Assembly: GCF_036323495.1 (NCBI RefSeq) | Contig: NZ_AP028947.1 | Span: 2,976,001-3,040,000 of the forward strand | Reading direction: 5' to 3' | Length of the DNA stretch: 64,000 nt | From: Limnobacter thiooxidans | Lineage (GTDB): Bacteria > Pseudomonadota > Gammaproteobacteria > Burkholderiales > Burkholderiaceae_B | In this document: one piece after another, positions 1-10,619 of the stretch | How the letters are laid out: every line of letters begins with the position of its first letter | Position numbering within the stretch: position 1 is the stretch's first letter | Translations under genes and position numbers: made by a program | The notes under the pieces: generated by a model | What the model saw: only the letters and a program-made list of their open reading frames with translations | The model's database searches: none | What the model was told of the DNA's origin: nothing

Positions 1-597
1 AACACCTAATCGAATCGAGCCTCGTTCACCGGCAAAGGTGCCTGATGTACTCAGTTTTCTGGTGTGGTTGTTTCCCAGTGAGAAAGCAACATCCCCACCG
101 CTTTTCCGCGCCGCTTTCTTGGTAATGATTTGTACAACACCGCCAATTGCGTCACTGCCATAAAGTGATGAACCAGGCCCGCGCAGAATTTCAATTCGCT
201 CAATTTGGTCCAAAGGTACGTGTTGAAACTGAAATTGCGAAAATCCGTCAAGTGGACCAATTCGCTGACCATCTACCAAAAACAGAGTGTGCTTGCTGTC
301 AGCTCCTCGAATAAACAGCGATGAAGCTTGCTGACCGCCACCGTTGCTTGAGTACTGAACACCAGGAGATCTCTTTAGAAGATCTGTCAGATTGCTTGCT
401 CCAGAACGCTTGATGTCGTCCTGATCAATCACGGTGACATCTGCCTGTACATCTTTCAACGAGCGCTCGTAGCGACTCGCAGTGATGACAACTTCCTTGG
501 AGACTACTGGCTCAGCAATAGCCAGCTGTGGGAATGAGAAAAATGAAAGGGCAACAGATGCGCCCACTACTGCCTGACAACGAATTTGCTTCAACAT
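1..597 (-). CDS. btuB: BtuB-like TonB-dependent receptor (N-terminal part, cut by window edge)
   Basis: Outer-membrane TonB-dependent receptor, probably for cobalamin uptake. The first 199 codons lie in the window and the frame runs off the left edge. A signal peptide covers about residues 1-28, ending at LAIAEP. A TonB-box-like VVITASRYE follows, then the plug domain with the BtuB-like signatures IFIRG-type LFIRGAD, LVDGQRI and GPGSSLYGSDAIGGVVQII. An AAGG Shine-Dalgarno sequence sits about 9 bases before the ATG. The cobalamin riboswitch upstream on the same strand supports B12 or another corrinoid as substrate; without it the family assignment alone would not fix the ligand. The substrate is inference; the receptor family is clear. 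Confidence 0.88.
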   Translation of the reverse strand, partial: MLKQIRCQAVVGASVALSFFSFPQLAIAEPVVSKEVVITASRYERSLKDVQADVTVIDQDDIKRSGASNLTDLLKRSPGVQYSSNGGGQQASSLFIRGADSKHTLFLVDGQRIGPLDGFSQFQFQHVPLDQIERIEILRGPGSSLYGSDAIGGVVQIITKKAARKSGGDVAFSLGNNHTRKLSTSGTFAGERGSIRLGV

Positions 598-810
598 GAA
601 TTTAACCTTGAGGTTTGACCACACCCACCGTGCGGCAATTAATTCACTGGAGAAGACAAAAGACAGGCGATGAAACAGTCTACGCAAACAAGCCGAAGGC
701 GATACGCCGACAGAAGTCCCGGAAAAAGTTCGAATGGAAACAATTAGCCGCCTGCGCACTGCCTCCCCGCAGCACCAGTCGCTCGCCTGAATGGGACAGG
801 CTGAACGGTC

Positions 811-998
811 AAGGCCGGTATCCGGGCTTGTAAGTTTTGATGTGTCGCCTTCCCAGTCGCTGTTTACACCAAAATGTAAACAGCTTTACTACCAGTGGCA
901 AAATGACACACCCGCACTTACTTACCGTTGCGGGGGCAGCGCAGGCTTGATACCTGCTTCCCGTTTAACTGCGCTCAAAAAATGAGCACAAGCACCTT
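811..998 (-). promoter_or_regulatory. Cobalamin riboswitch in the btuB leader
   Basis: Read on the minus strand, the region opens with AAGGTGCT (998-991). It continues with GGGAAGCAGGT...AAGCCTGCGCTGCCCC and then GCAACGGTAAG, the conserved cobalamin-riboswitch core. A B12-box-like segment (GACTGGGAAGGCGACAC) follows, and it closes with AGCCCGGATACCGGCC, matching the usual AGxCxGGAGACCxGCC 3' end. These pieces come in the expected order and spacing. About 210 bases separate the 3' end from the btuB start. I see no clear intrinsic terminator there, so control could be translational or Rho-dependent. The rest of the gene-free stretch 598-1074 is this leader plus the start region of the rightward NUDIX gene. 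Confidence 0.88.
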
Positions 999-1074
999 AA
1001 CCCTGCTATTCTAACGTGTTTTTTCAACACCCAAACATCGGCGCACTCTGTTTAGCTAGTGCGATTGAAAAGCC

Positions 1075-1590
1075 ATGTCAGAAGTCTGGAAACCCAGCGT
1101 TACCGTAGCCGCCATTGTTGAACATCAGGGCAAATTCCTGATGGTGGAAGAGCACACCACCGATGGCATCAAGTTGAACCAACCCGCAGGCCACCTGGAC
1201 CCAGGTGAAACGCCGCAGTTTGGTGCTGCGCGCGAGACACTCGAAGAATCCGCCTGGGAAGTTAACCCGGTGGGCTTGCTTGGCATCTACATGAGCCGCT
1301 ATACAAGCTCCCGCACCCTGGAAGACGTCACCTACCTGCGCTTTGCCTTCGCGGCGGAAGTGATCAAACACCACACCGATCGAGCCTTGGACGAAGGGAT
1401 TATCCGCACAATCTGGATGACCGTCGAGGAATTGCGCGCAACGCAAGATCAGCACCGCAGCCCCTTGGTAATGCGCTGCGTCGAAGACTTTTTAAACTGG
1501 AAAGCCGGCAAGCAGCCCATTATGCCGCTTGAGCATGTGTACACGCACCCCAGCGTGCTGGCTGGCCCAATGCCTCCTGGCGTGTCGTAA
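1075..1590 (+). CDS. nudJ: NUDIX hydrolase, NudJ-like phosphatase
   Basis: Small NUDIX pyrophosphohydrolase of 171 residues. The NUDIX box is complete at about residues 38-60: GHLDPGE, then RETLEES. NudJ enzymes hydrolyse thiamine pyrophosphate precursors and nucleoside di- and triphosphates. That is known for the family; the substrate here cannot be read from sequence. The gene ends 5 bases before mnmA, an arrangement also common in enterobacteria, so the two are very likely co-transcribed. The start is the ATG right after an AT-rich stretch; no strong Shine-Dalgarno sequence is visible. Confidence 0.85.
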   Translation: MSEVWKPSVTVAAIVEHQGKFLMVEEHTTDGIKLNQPAGHLDPGETPQFGAARETLEESAWEVNPVGLLGIYMSRYTSSRTLEDVTYLRFAFAAEVIKHHTDRALDEGIIRTIWMTVEELRATQDQHRSPLVMRCVEDFLNWKAGKQPIMPLEHVYTHPSVLAGPMPPGVS

Positions 1591-1595
1591 GCAAC

Positions 1596-2663
1596 ATGGC
1601 AAAAACAGTGGTAATCGGCATGTCGGGCGGGGTAGATTCCTCGGTTTCAGCCTGGCTGCTCAAACAGCAGGGTTACAACGTCATCGGTCTTTTCATGAAA
1701 AACTGGGAAGACGACGATGACTCCGAATATTGCTCCAGCCGCCAGGACTGGCTGGATGCAGCCAGCGTGGCCGATGTGGTGGGCGTTGACATTGAAGCCG
1801 TGAACTTCGCCAGCGAATACAAAGACCGCGTGTTCTCGGTGTTTCTCAGCGAATACTCCGCAGGCCGAACACCCAACCCCGACATTCTGTGCAACAGCGA
1901 AATCAAATTCAAGGCTTTTCTCGACCACGCCTACAGTCTGGGGGCTGACTACATTGCCACGGGCCACTATGCACGTGTTCGCGAGTTGAACGGCGAGTTT
2001 CAATTGTTGAAGGCTGTGGACCACAGCAAAGACCAATCGTATTTCCTGCACCGGCTTAACCAGGCACAACTGAGCAAAACCCTGTTTCCTCTGGGCGAAA
2101 TCCAGAAAACCGAAGTGCGCAAAATTGCGCTTGAACTGGGCTTGTCCAATGCCACAAAGAAAGACAGCACTGGCATTTGTTTTATTGGCGAGCGCCCATT
2201 CCGCGACTTTCTGAACCGCTACTTGCCCACTGCACCTGGCCCTATTCTGAATGATGAAGGCCAGCAAATTGGCGAACATGTGGGTCTGAGCTTTTATACC
2301 CTTGGGCAGCGCAAGGGCATTGGCATTGGCGGCCAGAAGGAAGGCAATGGCGAACCCTGGTTTGTGGCTCGAAAAGACCTGCCTAACAATGTGTTGTATG
2401 CCGTGCAAGGGCATGACCACCCGTGGCTGCACCAGAAAACCCTAAGTGCGGAACAAGCCCATTACATTTCAGGAAGCGCACCCAGTGAGATGGAAATGGG
2501 CTGCAAGGCGCGCTACCGGCAGGAAGATGCTGCGTGCCACTTCAGGGCCACGCCCTCAGGCTTCGAGCTGAACTTCGAGGAGAGCCAGTTTGCAGTCACG
2601 CCAGGCCAAAGTGCAGTGCTATATCAAGGCGAGGTGTGTCTGGGTGGCGGTGTCATCGCTTGA
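1596..2663 (+). CDS. mnmA: tRNA-specific 2-thiouridylase MnmA
   Basis: Installs the sulfur of 2-thiouridine at the wobble position U34 of Lys, Glu and Gln tRNAs, taking sulfur from the Tus relay. The 355 residues match the usual family length. The N-terminal PP-loop SGGVDSS is at residues 9-15. The first catalytic cysteine lies in the NPDILCN segment (about residue 99) and the second in [12 protein letters not shown] (about residue 195). MKNWED near residue 34 is also typical. It follows the NudJ-like gene by 5 bases and is closed by a strong terminator. A second U34-modifying enzyme, MnmH, lies at 53-54 kb and acts on the 2-thiouridine that MnmA makes. Confidence 0.97.
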   Translation: MAKTVVIGMSGGVDSSVSAWLLKQQGYNVIGLFMKNWEDDDDSEYCSSRQDWLDAASVADVVGVDIEAVNFASEYKDRVFSVFLSEYSAGRTPNPDILCNSEIKFKAFLDHAYSLGADYIATGHYARVRELNGEFQLLKAVDHSKDQSYFLHRLNQAQLSKTLFPLGEIQKTEVRKIALELGLSNATKKDSTGICFIGERPFRDFLNRYLPTAPGPILNDEGQQIGEHVGLSFYTLGQRKGIGIGGQKEGNGEPWFVARKDLPNNVLYAVQGHDHPWLHQKTLSAEQAHYISGSAPSEMEMGCKARYRQEDAACHFRATPSGFELNFEESQFAVTPGQSAVLYQGEVCLGGGVIA

Positions 2664-2681
2664 ATCATGTCGATACCCATA

Positions 2682-2709
2682 AAAAAAGCCCCAGTACTGG
2701 GGCTTTTTT
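2682..2709 (+). terminator. Intrinsic terminator after mnmA
   Basis: A perfect hairpin, GCCCCAG-TA-CTGGGGC, is flanked by A-runs on the left and T-runs on the right. It can therefore stop transcription from mnmA and also from the facing strand (the leftward GST gene ends at 2752). Confidence 0.92.
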
Positions 2710-2751
2710 ATTTTTGCGAGCAGATTTGCCTGACCGCACTTTAAAGAGTCT

Positions 2752-3363
2752 TCATTCAGGCTTGGTGTCTTCAAAACTTGGGCGACAGGCCAAACGTTCT
2801 GAATACTCATTCAATTCCGGATACAGTTCACGCCACTTCAGTTCGGGCATGCGGAAGTCCAGATAGAACAAGGCGCAACCCACGGTGATATCCGCCAGGC
2901 TGAATTGTTCAGTCAGGTAGTAACCGGGAGTTGTCTTGATGCGATGTGACACCCAGGCCAGACCACTGTGTATTTTCTGGGTTTGGCGATCAATCCAGAC
3001 CTGGCTGACCTTGTCGCCTTCATGGAATCTTTTTTCCAGCAAAATATCCACCGCCGCCTGGCTGATGCCTTGCCCCAGTGACTCGACAGTACGCACCAAG
3101 GCGCGCTGATTCGGGTTGGTCGGCAACAGGGGTACCGTTGGCATCATGTATTCCAGCGTGCCGGAAATAACCAATGAATCAAATACAGTTTGACCACCAT
3201 CCAGAATCAGGCAAGGTACCTTGCCCAATGGATTGTGCTCGGCAATGCGGGTATTCTCGTCCCACACATTTTCCAAAACAAACTCGTACGGAATTTCTTT
3301 TTCTTGAAGCTGCACGCGTATTTTTCGCACGAAAGGGCTAGTCAGGGATCCCACTAGTTTCAT
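2752..3363 (-). CDS. Glutathione S-transferase family protein
   Basis: Cytosolic GST-like protein of about 203 residues. The N-terminal thioredoxin fold starts MKLVGSLTSPFVRKIRV, where the serine in TSPF is in the usual place for glutathione activation. NPLGKVPCL supplies the cis-proline loop, and DSLVISGTLEY covers the glutathione gamma-glutamyl contact region. The helical C-terminal domain contains FSLADITVGCAL, the usual N-capping box region. The ATG at 3363 is chosen because AGGAG lies 7 bases upstream; an in-frame GTG one codon earlier is too close to that site. Specific substrate unknown. It stands alone, divergent from purB. Confidence 0.88.
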   Translation of the reverse strand: MKLVGSLTSPFVRKIRVQLQEKEIPYEFVLENVWDENTRIAEHNPLGKVPCLILDGGQTVFDSLVISGTLEYMMPTVPLLPTNPNQRALVRTVESLGQGISQAAVDILLEKRFHEGDKVSQVWIDRQTQKIHSGLAWVSHRIKTTPGYYLTEQFSLADITVGCALFYLDFRMPELKWRELYPELNEYSERLACRPSFEDTKPE

Positions 3364-3529
3364 CACAGTTCTCCTAGATACAATCCTGGATGAGATTGCG
3401 TGTTGTTTCTACGACCTGAAAGTGTCTAACAGTTTTACAAATTGAACAAGCAGTATTCCAAAATAGCACCGGGGACATCACTCAGTCCAAACAGTTTCGG
3501 GTGGGACAGGTTACAATACAAGGCTTTGA

Positions 3530-4930
<1,401 letters not shown>

Positions 4931-4937
4931 CCGGGCT

Positions 4938-5867
4938 TCAGGGGTTGCCGACTGAATACAGCGGCGACTCCAGCTTCAGCACCAGCCGTTCGCAAACAAA
5001 AGCGTGAATGGCAGCAAAATCACTGTCTTTCAAGAGGTTGAAAGCCAAACCATAACTGGTCTTTTCACCTGCGCCCCCGTGATGGGCAACAACACGGGCA
5101 GGCAGTTCAAACAGGTATTTTCGGCCAGATACGTGCAGCTGGAAAGCCAGCAAAAACTCGCCGCCCACAACCAAGGCACCCCCGGAAGTCAATTTAAGCT
5201 CGGCACCGCCTGTTGAAAGATTCAGCACCACTGCGTTTCTGGGATGTGTATCTTCCGCATTCAAACGCACAGTGGCTGGCACCTCACAAGCCACCCTGCG
5301 GGCACTGCGTATCGGGGTCGATTCGAGCTGTTGTTCTTGCGGCCAAGACATGACCAGCAAAGGATAGGGCGACAGCAACACCTTTTCAACCATGGCGGTG
5401 AAGTGATACACCGACAAGCCATAGAACGAGCGAAACTCCCAGTTCTGGCCTTCTTTGGTAAAAATGCAGCTGCCATCCCGCATGGGGTGTGACACTACGA
5501 AAGCTTCCCGACCATGGGCGCCGACCAGCTTGACCGGAAACACATCGGTTTGACCAATCAAATTCATCTTGAGGCTTGCGCCGGTTTCGGAGGGCTCTTC
5601 TGCAAGCTGTTTCAGCAAGGCAGATCTAATCTCCACCCCGGGCTTCACGCTGCCTTTGGCTTGCTTGGACTGCAACACGGAGGATGACCAACGCGGGTTT
5701 TGATACAAACCCTTCAAGGCAAGCTCATCGAGCTGTTTGCTGGTGGCAATACTTTGACCGGCAGCCAGCAACAACATGCCTTGCCGGTCATAAATTGGAA
5801 ACGGCAGCGCTTTGCCTATTTCGAGATCACCCTTGGCCAAGGGTGACAGATCTTTCGGATTTTCCAC
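4938..5867 (-). CDS. PilZ-domain protein (c-di-GMP effector candidate)
   Basis: A 309-residue soluble protein. The C-terminal third (about 190-300) has PilZ features: RSARR for the RxxxR motif and NLSTGGAEL for the (D/N)xSxxG motif. These two sites bind cyclic di-GMP in family members. The N-terminal part (about 1-180) has no domain I recognise, with a short flexible-looking stretch near 60-75. The start is GTG (AAGG 4 bases upstream). The gene follows secF by 31 bases on the same strand, so it is probably the last gene of the yajC-secD-secF unit. Its cellular role is not visible; a YcgR-like or surface-related role would be a guess. Confidence 0.75.
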   Translation of the reverse strand: MENPKDLSPLAKGDLEIGKALPFPIYDRQGMLLLAAGQSIATSKQLDELALKGLYQNPRWSSSVLQSKQAKGSVKPGVEIRSALLKQLAEEPSETGASLKMNLIGQTDVFPVKLVGAHGREAFVVSHPMRDGSCIFTKEGQNWEFRSFYGLSVYHFTAMVEKVLLSPYPLLVMSWPQEQQLESTPIRSARRVACEVPATVRLNAEDTHPRNAVVLNLSTGGAELKLTSGGALVVGGEFLLAFQLHVSGRKYLFELPARVVAHHGGAGEKTSYGLAFNLLKDSDFAAIHAFVCERLVLKLESPLYSVGNP

Positions 5868-5898
5868 GCTGCCTTACACCCTCTACAGGGCGCCCACA

Positions 5899-6852
5899 TC
5901 AAGGGGTTTCGAACTCTTTGTCTTTTTTGACCGGCTTGACCAAGTCTTCCCGAGTCAACCCCATCCACATCAGCATGGGGCTTGCTACCAATACAGAAGA
6001 GTAAATACCAAAACAAATACCGATTGTCAGCGCCACTGCGAAACCATGCAAGGTAGGGCCACCAAAAAACAACATGGAACACACCATGATCTGGGTTGAT
6101 CCATGGGTGATGATGGTTCGGGAAATTGTCCGGGTGATGGCGTTGTCAATGGTTTCCTCAACTGTCATTCGGCGCACTTTCATGAATGTTTCACGAATTC
6201 GATCAAACACCACCACCGACTCGTTCACCGAATAGCCCAGCACTGCCAGCACCGCAGCCAATACCGAAAGGGAAAACTCCCAGCCGAAAAACGCGAAAAA
6301 ACCAAGAATGATAATGACGTCGTGAAGGTTGGCCACAATCGCGGAAACAGCAAACTTCCACTCAAACCGCAAGGCAAGGTAGATCATGATCCCGGCGATC
6401 ACCACCATCAAGGCAATCACCCCGTTTTCAGCCAATTCTCGGCCCACTTGCGGGCCCACGAATTCCACACGCATCAACTGAACATCTGGCCCGCCCAAGG
6501 CAAGCACCTTGTTTGTCATGGCCTGCTGATCGAGTTTGCCTTCACTTCCCAATACACCGGACTGCAAATCCTTGACCGCCAAACGTACCAGCACATCACG
6601 GGCAGTACCGAAGTTTTGTACCTGAGGCTCATCAATTCCCGTTGCACGCAAGCCTTCCCGAATTTTCTCGAGCTCGGCCGGTTGCGAATAACGGGCTTCA
6701 ACCAAGACCCCGCCCGTGAATTCAACACTCAAGTTCAAACCCTTGGTGGACAGAAAAAACACCGCTGCCGCAAAGGTCAGAAAAGAAATGATGTTGAAAA
6801 TCTTTGCATGCCGCATGAACGGAATGTCGTTCTTAATCCTGAATAATTCCAT
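5899..6852 (-). CDS. secF: Protein translocase subunit SecF
   Basis: Inner-membrane partner of SecD. Together they use the proton gradient to help SecYEG release and pull proteins into the periplasm. 317 residues with the usual plan: one TM segment near 18-36, a periplasmic loop containing FTGGVLVEARY, then five TM segments from about residue 140. The conserved VNESVVVFDRIRE motif is in the C-terminal half, followed by SRTIITHGSTQ. It starts 31 bases after secD on the same strand. Confidence 0.97.
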   Translation of the reverse strand: MELFRIKNDIPFMRHAKIFNIISFLTFAAAVFFLSTKGLNLSVEFTGGVLVEARYSQPAELEKIREGLRATGIDEPQVQNFGTARDVLVRLAVKDLQSGVLGSEGKLDQQAMTNKVLALGGPDVQLMRVEFVGPQVGRELAENGVIALMVVIAGIMIYLALRFEWKFAVSAIVANLHDVIIILGFFAFFGWEFSLSVLAAVLAVLGYSVNESVVVFDRIRETFMKVRRMTVEETIDNAITRTISRTIITHGSTQIMVCSMLFFGGPTLHGFAVALTIGICFGIYSSVLVASPMLMWMGLTREDLVKPVKKDKEFETP

Positions 6853-6883
6853 TTTCTTTTAATTCACTCGGTTCGATTGGTGA

Positions 6884-8788
6884 TCAGGCTTTTTTCGCCA
6901 CGCTGTTGTCCAAATCAGTGCCACCGTCGGGGCGCCAGATTTGGCCGATACTCACTGAATCCAGTTTCTTCTTGCGGCCATACCAGAGGTTAACCACAGC
7001 GCGGGACACCACCACGGAACTGAAAATGGAGGTCACGATACCCAAGCAATGGACCACAGCAAAACCACGGACAGGGCCTGAGCCAAACACCAACAGGGCA
7101 AGGCCTGCGATCAGCGTGGTGATGTTGGAATCAAGAATGGTAGCCCATGCACGCTCATAGCCGGCAAAAATGGCTTGTTGCGGTTGTGCGCCATCTCGAA
7201 GTTCTTCCCGAATACGCTCGTTGATCAGCACGTTGGCGTCAATGGCCATACCCAGTGTCAATGCAACAGCAGCCAGTCCAGGCAGCGTCAATGTGGCCTG
7301 TAATACCGAAAGCAGAGCAAACAGCAAGAGCACGTTGACGCCCAGCGCAAACACGGAAAACACACCGAACATGAGGTAGTACACCACCATGAAAGCGCCC
7401 AGCACCACAAAACCGTAGACAGTTGAGCTAATGCCCTTGTCAATGTTGTCTGCGCCCAGGCTTGGGCCAATGGTACGCTCTTCAATAATGTCCATCGGGG
7501 CAGCCAAGGAGCCGGCACGAAGCAACAAGGCCAAGTCTGCAGACTCGACCGTGTTCATGCTGCCCGAAATTTGTACTCGGCCACCGCCGATTTCAGCGCG
7601 GATCACAGGTGCAGTAATCACTTCACCCTTGCCTTTTTCAACCAGCACGATGGCCATGCGTTTGCCGATGCTTTCAGCGGTGATGGTTCTGAAAATTCGG
7701 GAACCCTGGCTGTCAAGGGACAGATGAACAGCTGGCTCTTGGGTCTGGTTGTCAAAACCGGCCTGTGCATCCGTGAGGTTTTCACCAGTCAGGATCACTT
7801 CAGGGCGTAGCAACAAGTCGCGTCCGCCACGCTCGGTGTAGCGCTCAAGGCCAAATGGCACAATGCCGCTGGCCAAGGCTGACTGAGCTTCCGGGCTGTC
7901 GTCTACAAGACGCACTTCCAAAGTGGCCGTCCGGCCCAAAATGTCCTTGGCCTTTGCTGTGTCTTGAACGCCTGGCAATTGCACCACAATTCGGTCAGCA
8001 CCCTGGCGTTGAATCACGGGTTCGGCGACACCCAACTCATTAATCCTGTTGTGAAGTGTTGTAATGTTCTGGCGCAATGCATACTCACGCGCCTGTTGTT
8101 CAACGCCGGCAGCCAGACCCACATTCAAAATGAAATCGGTGCTGTTTTCAGGGACGCTGAACTGAAGGTCGCTTGAGCTTTTTTCCAGCGCGGCCCGAGC
8201 CTTGTCAAGCGAGGCAGCATCGCGGAATGTCATTGAAAAACCCGCGGGCGTCCGCACTGCGCTTGAGTAGCGCAAATCCTGGTCACGCATGGTTTGCTTG
8301 GCGCCACTCAAGAGCGAATCCTTCCGCTTTTCAAGGGCTGCATTCATGTCCACTTGCAACAGAAAATGCACGCCACCACGTAAATCGAGACCCAGGTACA
8401 TGGGCAAGGCATTGATGTTGGTGAGCCAATCCGGCGAACGCGACAACAGGTTCAAGGCCACAATGTAGTCAGGGTTGTTCAGGTCTGGATTCAATCGGGC
8501 CTGAAGGAGATCCCGCGCCTTGAGCTGTTCTTCCGATGTATTAAATCGCAGCTTGACGGTGCCGCCACCCAGGTTCTGTTCATAGAACACCCCGTCTGGA
8601 GTCAAGCCCTGAGCTGTCAGGTCGCTGGCCAAACGGTCGGCGACTTCAGCGGACAGTTTCAAGGTGGACTTGCCGCTTGAAACCTGCACGGCAGGGGCTT
8701 CGCCGTAAAAATTGGGCAAGGTGTACAACACACCCAACACCAAGGTGACGGCGATCAACAGGTACTTCCAGACAGGGTATCGATTCAT
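6884..8788 (-). CDS. secD: Protein translocase subunit SecD
   Basis: Membrane subunit of the Sec accessory complex, 634 residues. N-terminal TM segment at about 8-26. The large periplasmic P1 domain contains LGLDLRGGVHF near residue 130, and the TMs cluster in the C-terminal part. GMAIDANVLINERIREELR is the conserved motif that matches the SecF VNESVVVFDRIRE. It lies 9 bases after yajC, as in most proteobacteria. No tgt or queA gene precedes yajC here; divergent msrA does. Confidence 0.97.
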   Translation of the reverse strand: MNRYPVWKYLLIAVTLVLGVLYTLPNFYGEAPAVQVSSGKSTLKLSAEVADRLASDLTAQGLTPDGVFYEQNLGGGTVKLRFNTSEEQLKARDLLQARLNPDLNNPDYIVALNLLSRSPDWLTNINALPMYLGLDLRGGVHFLLQVDMNAALEKRKDSLLSGAKQTMRDQDLRYSSAVRTPAGFSMTFRDAASLDKARAALEKSSSDLQFSVPENSTDFILNVGLAAGVEQQAREYALRQNITTLHNRINELGVAEPVIQRQGADRIVVQLPGVQDTAKAKDILGRTATLEVRLVDDSPEAQSALASGIVPFGLERYTERGGRDLLLRPEVILTGENLTDAQAGFDNQTQEPAVHLSLDSQGSRIFRTITAESIGKRMAIVLVEKGKGEVITAPVIRAEIGGGRVQISGSMNTVESADLALLLRAGSLAAPMDIIEERTIGPSLGADNIDKGISSTVYGFVVLGAFMVVYYLMFGVFSVFALGVNVLLLFALLSVLQATLTLPGLAAVALTLGMAIDANVLINERIREELRDGAQPQQAIFAGYERAWATILDSNITTLIAGLALLVFGSGPVRGFAVVHCLGIVTSIFSSVVVSRAVVNLWYGRKKKLDSVSIGQIWRPDGGTDLDNSVAKKA

Positions 8789-8797
8789 GACGGCGGA

Positions 8798-9133
8798 TTA
8801 ACGTGTTTCTTTCAGGGTGCCACGGGGCAGCAGGCTTTGCACGGCAGCGCGTTGCACCACCACTTCAACAGGCTTGTCGCCCATTTCAGCAACTTCCAGT
8901 GTGATATACGACTCATTGATTTTACTGATCTTGCCCAACAAACCACCCGACGCAATCACCTCATCGCCTTTCTGTAGCGCTTCAACCATGGATTTGTGTT
9001 CCTTCTGACGCTTCATCTGGGGGCGAATGGCCAAGAAGTAAAGCACACCGAACATCAAAATGAGAGGCAAAAAGCTCAAAAGGCCACTTTCCGGGCCAGC
9101 GGCTGCGGATTGCGCAAACGCGGATGAAATCAC
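8798..9133 (-). CDS. yajC: Sec translocon accessory protein YajC
   Basis: Small single-span inner-membrane protein of the SecDF-YajC complex. A hydrophobic segment at about residues 19-39 is followed by RPQMKRQKEHKSMVEAL and GDEVIASGGLLGKI, both YajC hallmarks. Start choice: AAGGAG abuts an ATG at 9139 with no spacer, but lies 6 bases before an in-frame GTG at 9133. The GTG start gives (M)ISSAFAQ, which resembles the N-termini of betaproteobacterial YajC. I therefore prefer GTG; the ATG would add only two residues. First gene of the secDF unit. Confidence 0.93.
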   Translation of the reverse strand: MISSAFAQSAAAGPESGLLSFLPLILMFGVLYFLAIRPQMKRQKEHKSMVEALQKGDEVIASGGLLGKISKINESYITLEVAEMGDKPVEVVVQRAAVQSLLPRGTLKETR

Positions 9134-9274
9134 GGTCATCTCCTTAAAGTTGTGATGGGTTCGCGCCGAGTATACAACGCTTGACACCCAAAATTCAGAC
9201 CAAAAGGCTTGACTTGAGTTCCACTTAAAGATTCACTAGATGATTGTGGGAACCATAAAAACAGGCTTTGATTT

Positions 9275-9817
9275 ATGTCGAGCAATATTGAACAGGCAAC
9301 CTTGGGTGGAGGTTGTTTCTGGTGCACTGAGGCTGTCTTTCGCCAACTCAAGGGAATTGAACTTTGTGAGTCGGGTTACAGCGGAGGTTCAGACCCAAAC
9401 CCCAACTACGACAAGATATGTGGTGGCAAAACCGGACATGCAGAAGTCGTCCGCCTTCACTTTGACCCCAATGTCATTTCATTTAGAAAAATTCTCGCTG
9501 TATTTTTCGCCATTCACGACCCTACCACGCTGAATCGCCAAGGCAATGACATTGGTACGCAATATCGGTCAGTGATTTTTTTCCACACCGACGAGCAACG
9601 TGACACTGCCTTGGCCTTTGTGGAAGACCTTGAAAAAAGGAAAATTTTCCGAGACAAGGTTGTCACCGAGATATCACCACTGATCAATTACTTTCCGGCC
9701 GAGAAATACCACCAGGAATACTTCGAGAACAACCCCATGCAACCTTATTGCGCCTATGTGGTTGCACCCAAGGTTGAAAAGGCTGAAGATCTTTTCGCGG
9801 ATTTGTTCAAACGCTAG
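9275..9817 (+). CDS. msrA: Peptide-methionine (S)-S-oxide reductase MsrA
   Basis: Repairs oxidised methionine (the S epimer of the sulfoxide) using thioredoxin. The catalytic motif GGGCFWCTE is at about residues 10-18, followed by GYSGG. GNDIGTQYRSVIFF and the C-terminal HQEYFENNP are typical. 180 residues, the short MsrA form without an MsrB domain. It is divergent from yajC across about 140 bases, which must hold both promoters. Its last 11 bases overlap the end of the facing tcdA gene. Confidence 0.95.
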   Translation: MSSNIEQATLGGGCFWCTEAVFRQLKGIELCESGYSGGSDPNPNYDKICGGKTGHAEVVRLHFDPNVISFRKILAVFFAIHDPTTLNRQGNDIGTQYRSVIFFHTDEQRDTALAFVEDLEKRKIFRDKVVTEISPLINYFPAEKYHQEYFENNPMQPYCAYVVAPKVEKAEDLFADLFKR

Positions 9818-10619
9818 GCTTTAAACCTGCCTGAATGTTCTGTGAAATGGCTTGTGAAATGGCCCATGCGGCCATTTGCATGCCCATGGTGGCCGTCACG
9901 GTAACCACCGAGCCATAACCCGCACAGTTCAGCCCTGCCGAAGGTTCACACGCGTTACTTCGAGTGACCTGCTCGGCAGAATAAAAGACGGAGACGCCCA
10001 ATTTCTTTTTGGGGTCTTTGCTGTAGCCGTGCTCTCGCCGAAGGGTGTAACGCACCTTGGCCAAAAGAGGATCATTGGTGGTATCGCGCAAATCCGCTGG
10101 CTGAACCAGCCAGGGTTTGCTTTTGCCACCAGCGCTGCCCGACAGCACTACTGAAATGCCCAACCGTTTGGCCCAGTTGACCATGGCCACTTTGGCACGC
10201 ACATTGTCGCAACAATCCAATAGTACTTTGTATGCGGCGTTCGATTGCGCAAATCTGGTCAACAGGTCCTGTGCATTTTCCGGCTCAAGAAATGCATCCA
10301 CCAGGGTCACTTCACAACTCGGGAAATAACTGTGAATGTGGTTGGTCAGGGCCTTGATCTTCTCCTGCCCCAGGGTGGCATCGCAGGCCTGAATCTGGCG
10401 GTTGATGTTGCTTTCCGCCACGTGATCCAGGTCAACAAGTGTGATTCGACCTACGCCACTGCGTGCCAGCGCCTCGGCAGCCCACGAACCCACGCCCCCC
10501 ACGCCCACCACCATGGCGTGGACCTGTGTATTCAAATACGCGTACGCTCCTTCGCCGTAAAGGCGATCCAGCCCGCCGAAGCGGCGACTTAAATCTGCGG
10601 TCAGGGCGCCATCGCTCAT
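9807..10619 (-). CDS. tcdA: tRNA threonylcarbamoyladenosine dehydratase TcdA
   Basis: E1-like enzyme that cyclises t6A at position 37 of ANN-decoding tRNAs to ct6A, using ATP. 270 residues. The nucleotide-binding GVGGVGSWAAEALARSG is near residue 40, followed by DLDHV and NINRQIQA, as in the MoeB/ThiF superfamily. The N-terminal RFGGLDRLYG and the segment DCCDNVRAK fit TcdA specifically. The ATG overlaps the stop of the upstream protease gene by 4 bases, so the two are translationally coupled. The 3' end overlaps msrA. Confidence 0.93.
   Translation of the reverse strand: MSDGALTADLSRRFGGLDRLYGEGAYAYLNTQVHAMVVGVGGVGSWAAEALARSGVGRITLVDLDHVAESNINRQIQACDATLGQEKIKALTNHIHSYFPSCEVTLVDAFLEPENAQDLLTRFAQSNAAYKVLLDCCDNVRAKVAMVNWAKRLGISVVLSGSAGGKSKPWLVQPADLRDTTNDPLLAKVRYTLRREHGYSKDPKKKLGVSVFYSAEQVTRSNACEPSAGLNCAGYGSVVTVTATMGMQMAAWAISQAISQNIQAGLKPSV

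Noticed and set aside
1647..2432. 261-codon open frame on the minus strand
   Set aside because: Antisense to mnmA; no known domain.
6103..6846. 247-codon open frame on the plus strand
   Set aside because: Antisense to secF, with a His-rich composition typical of shadow frames.
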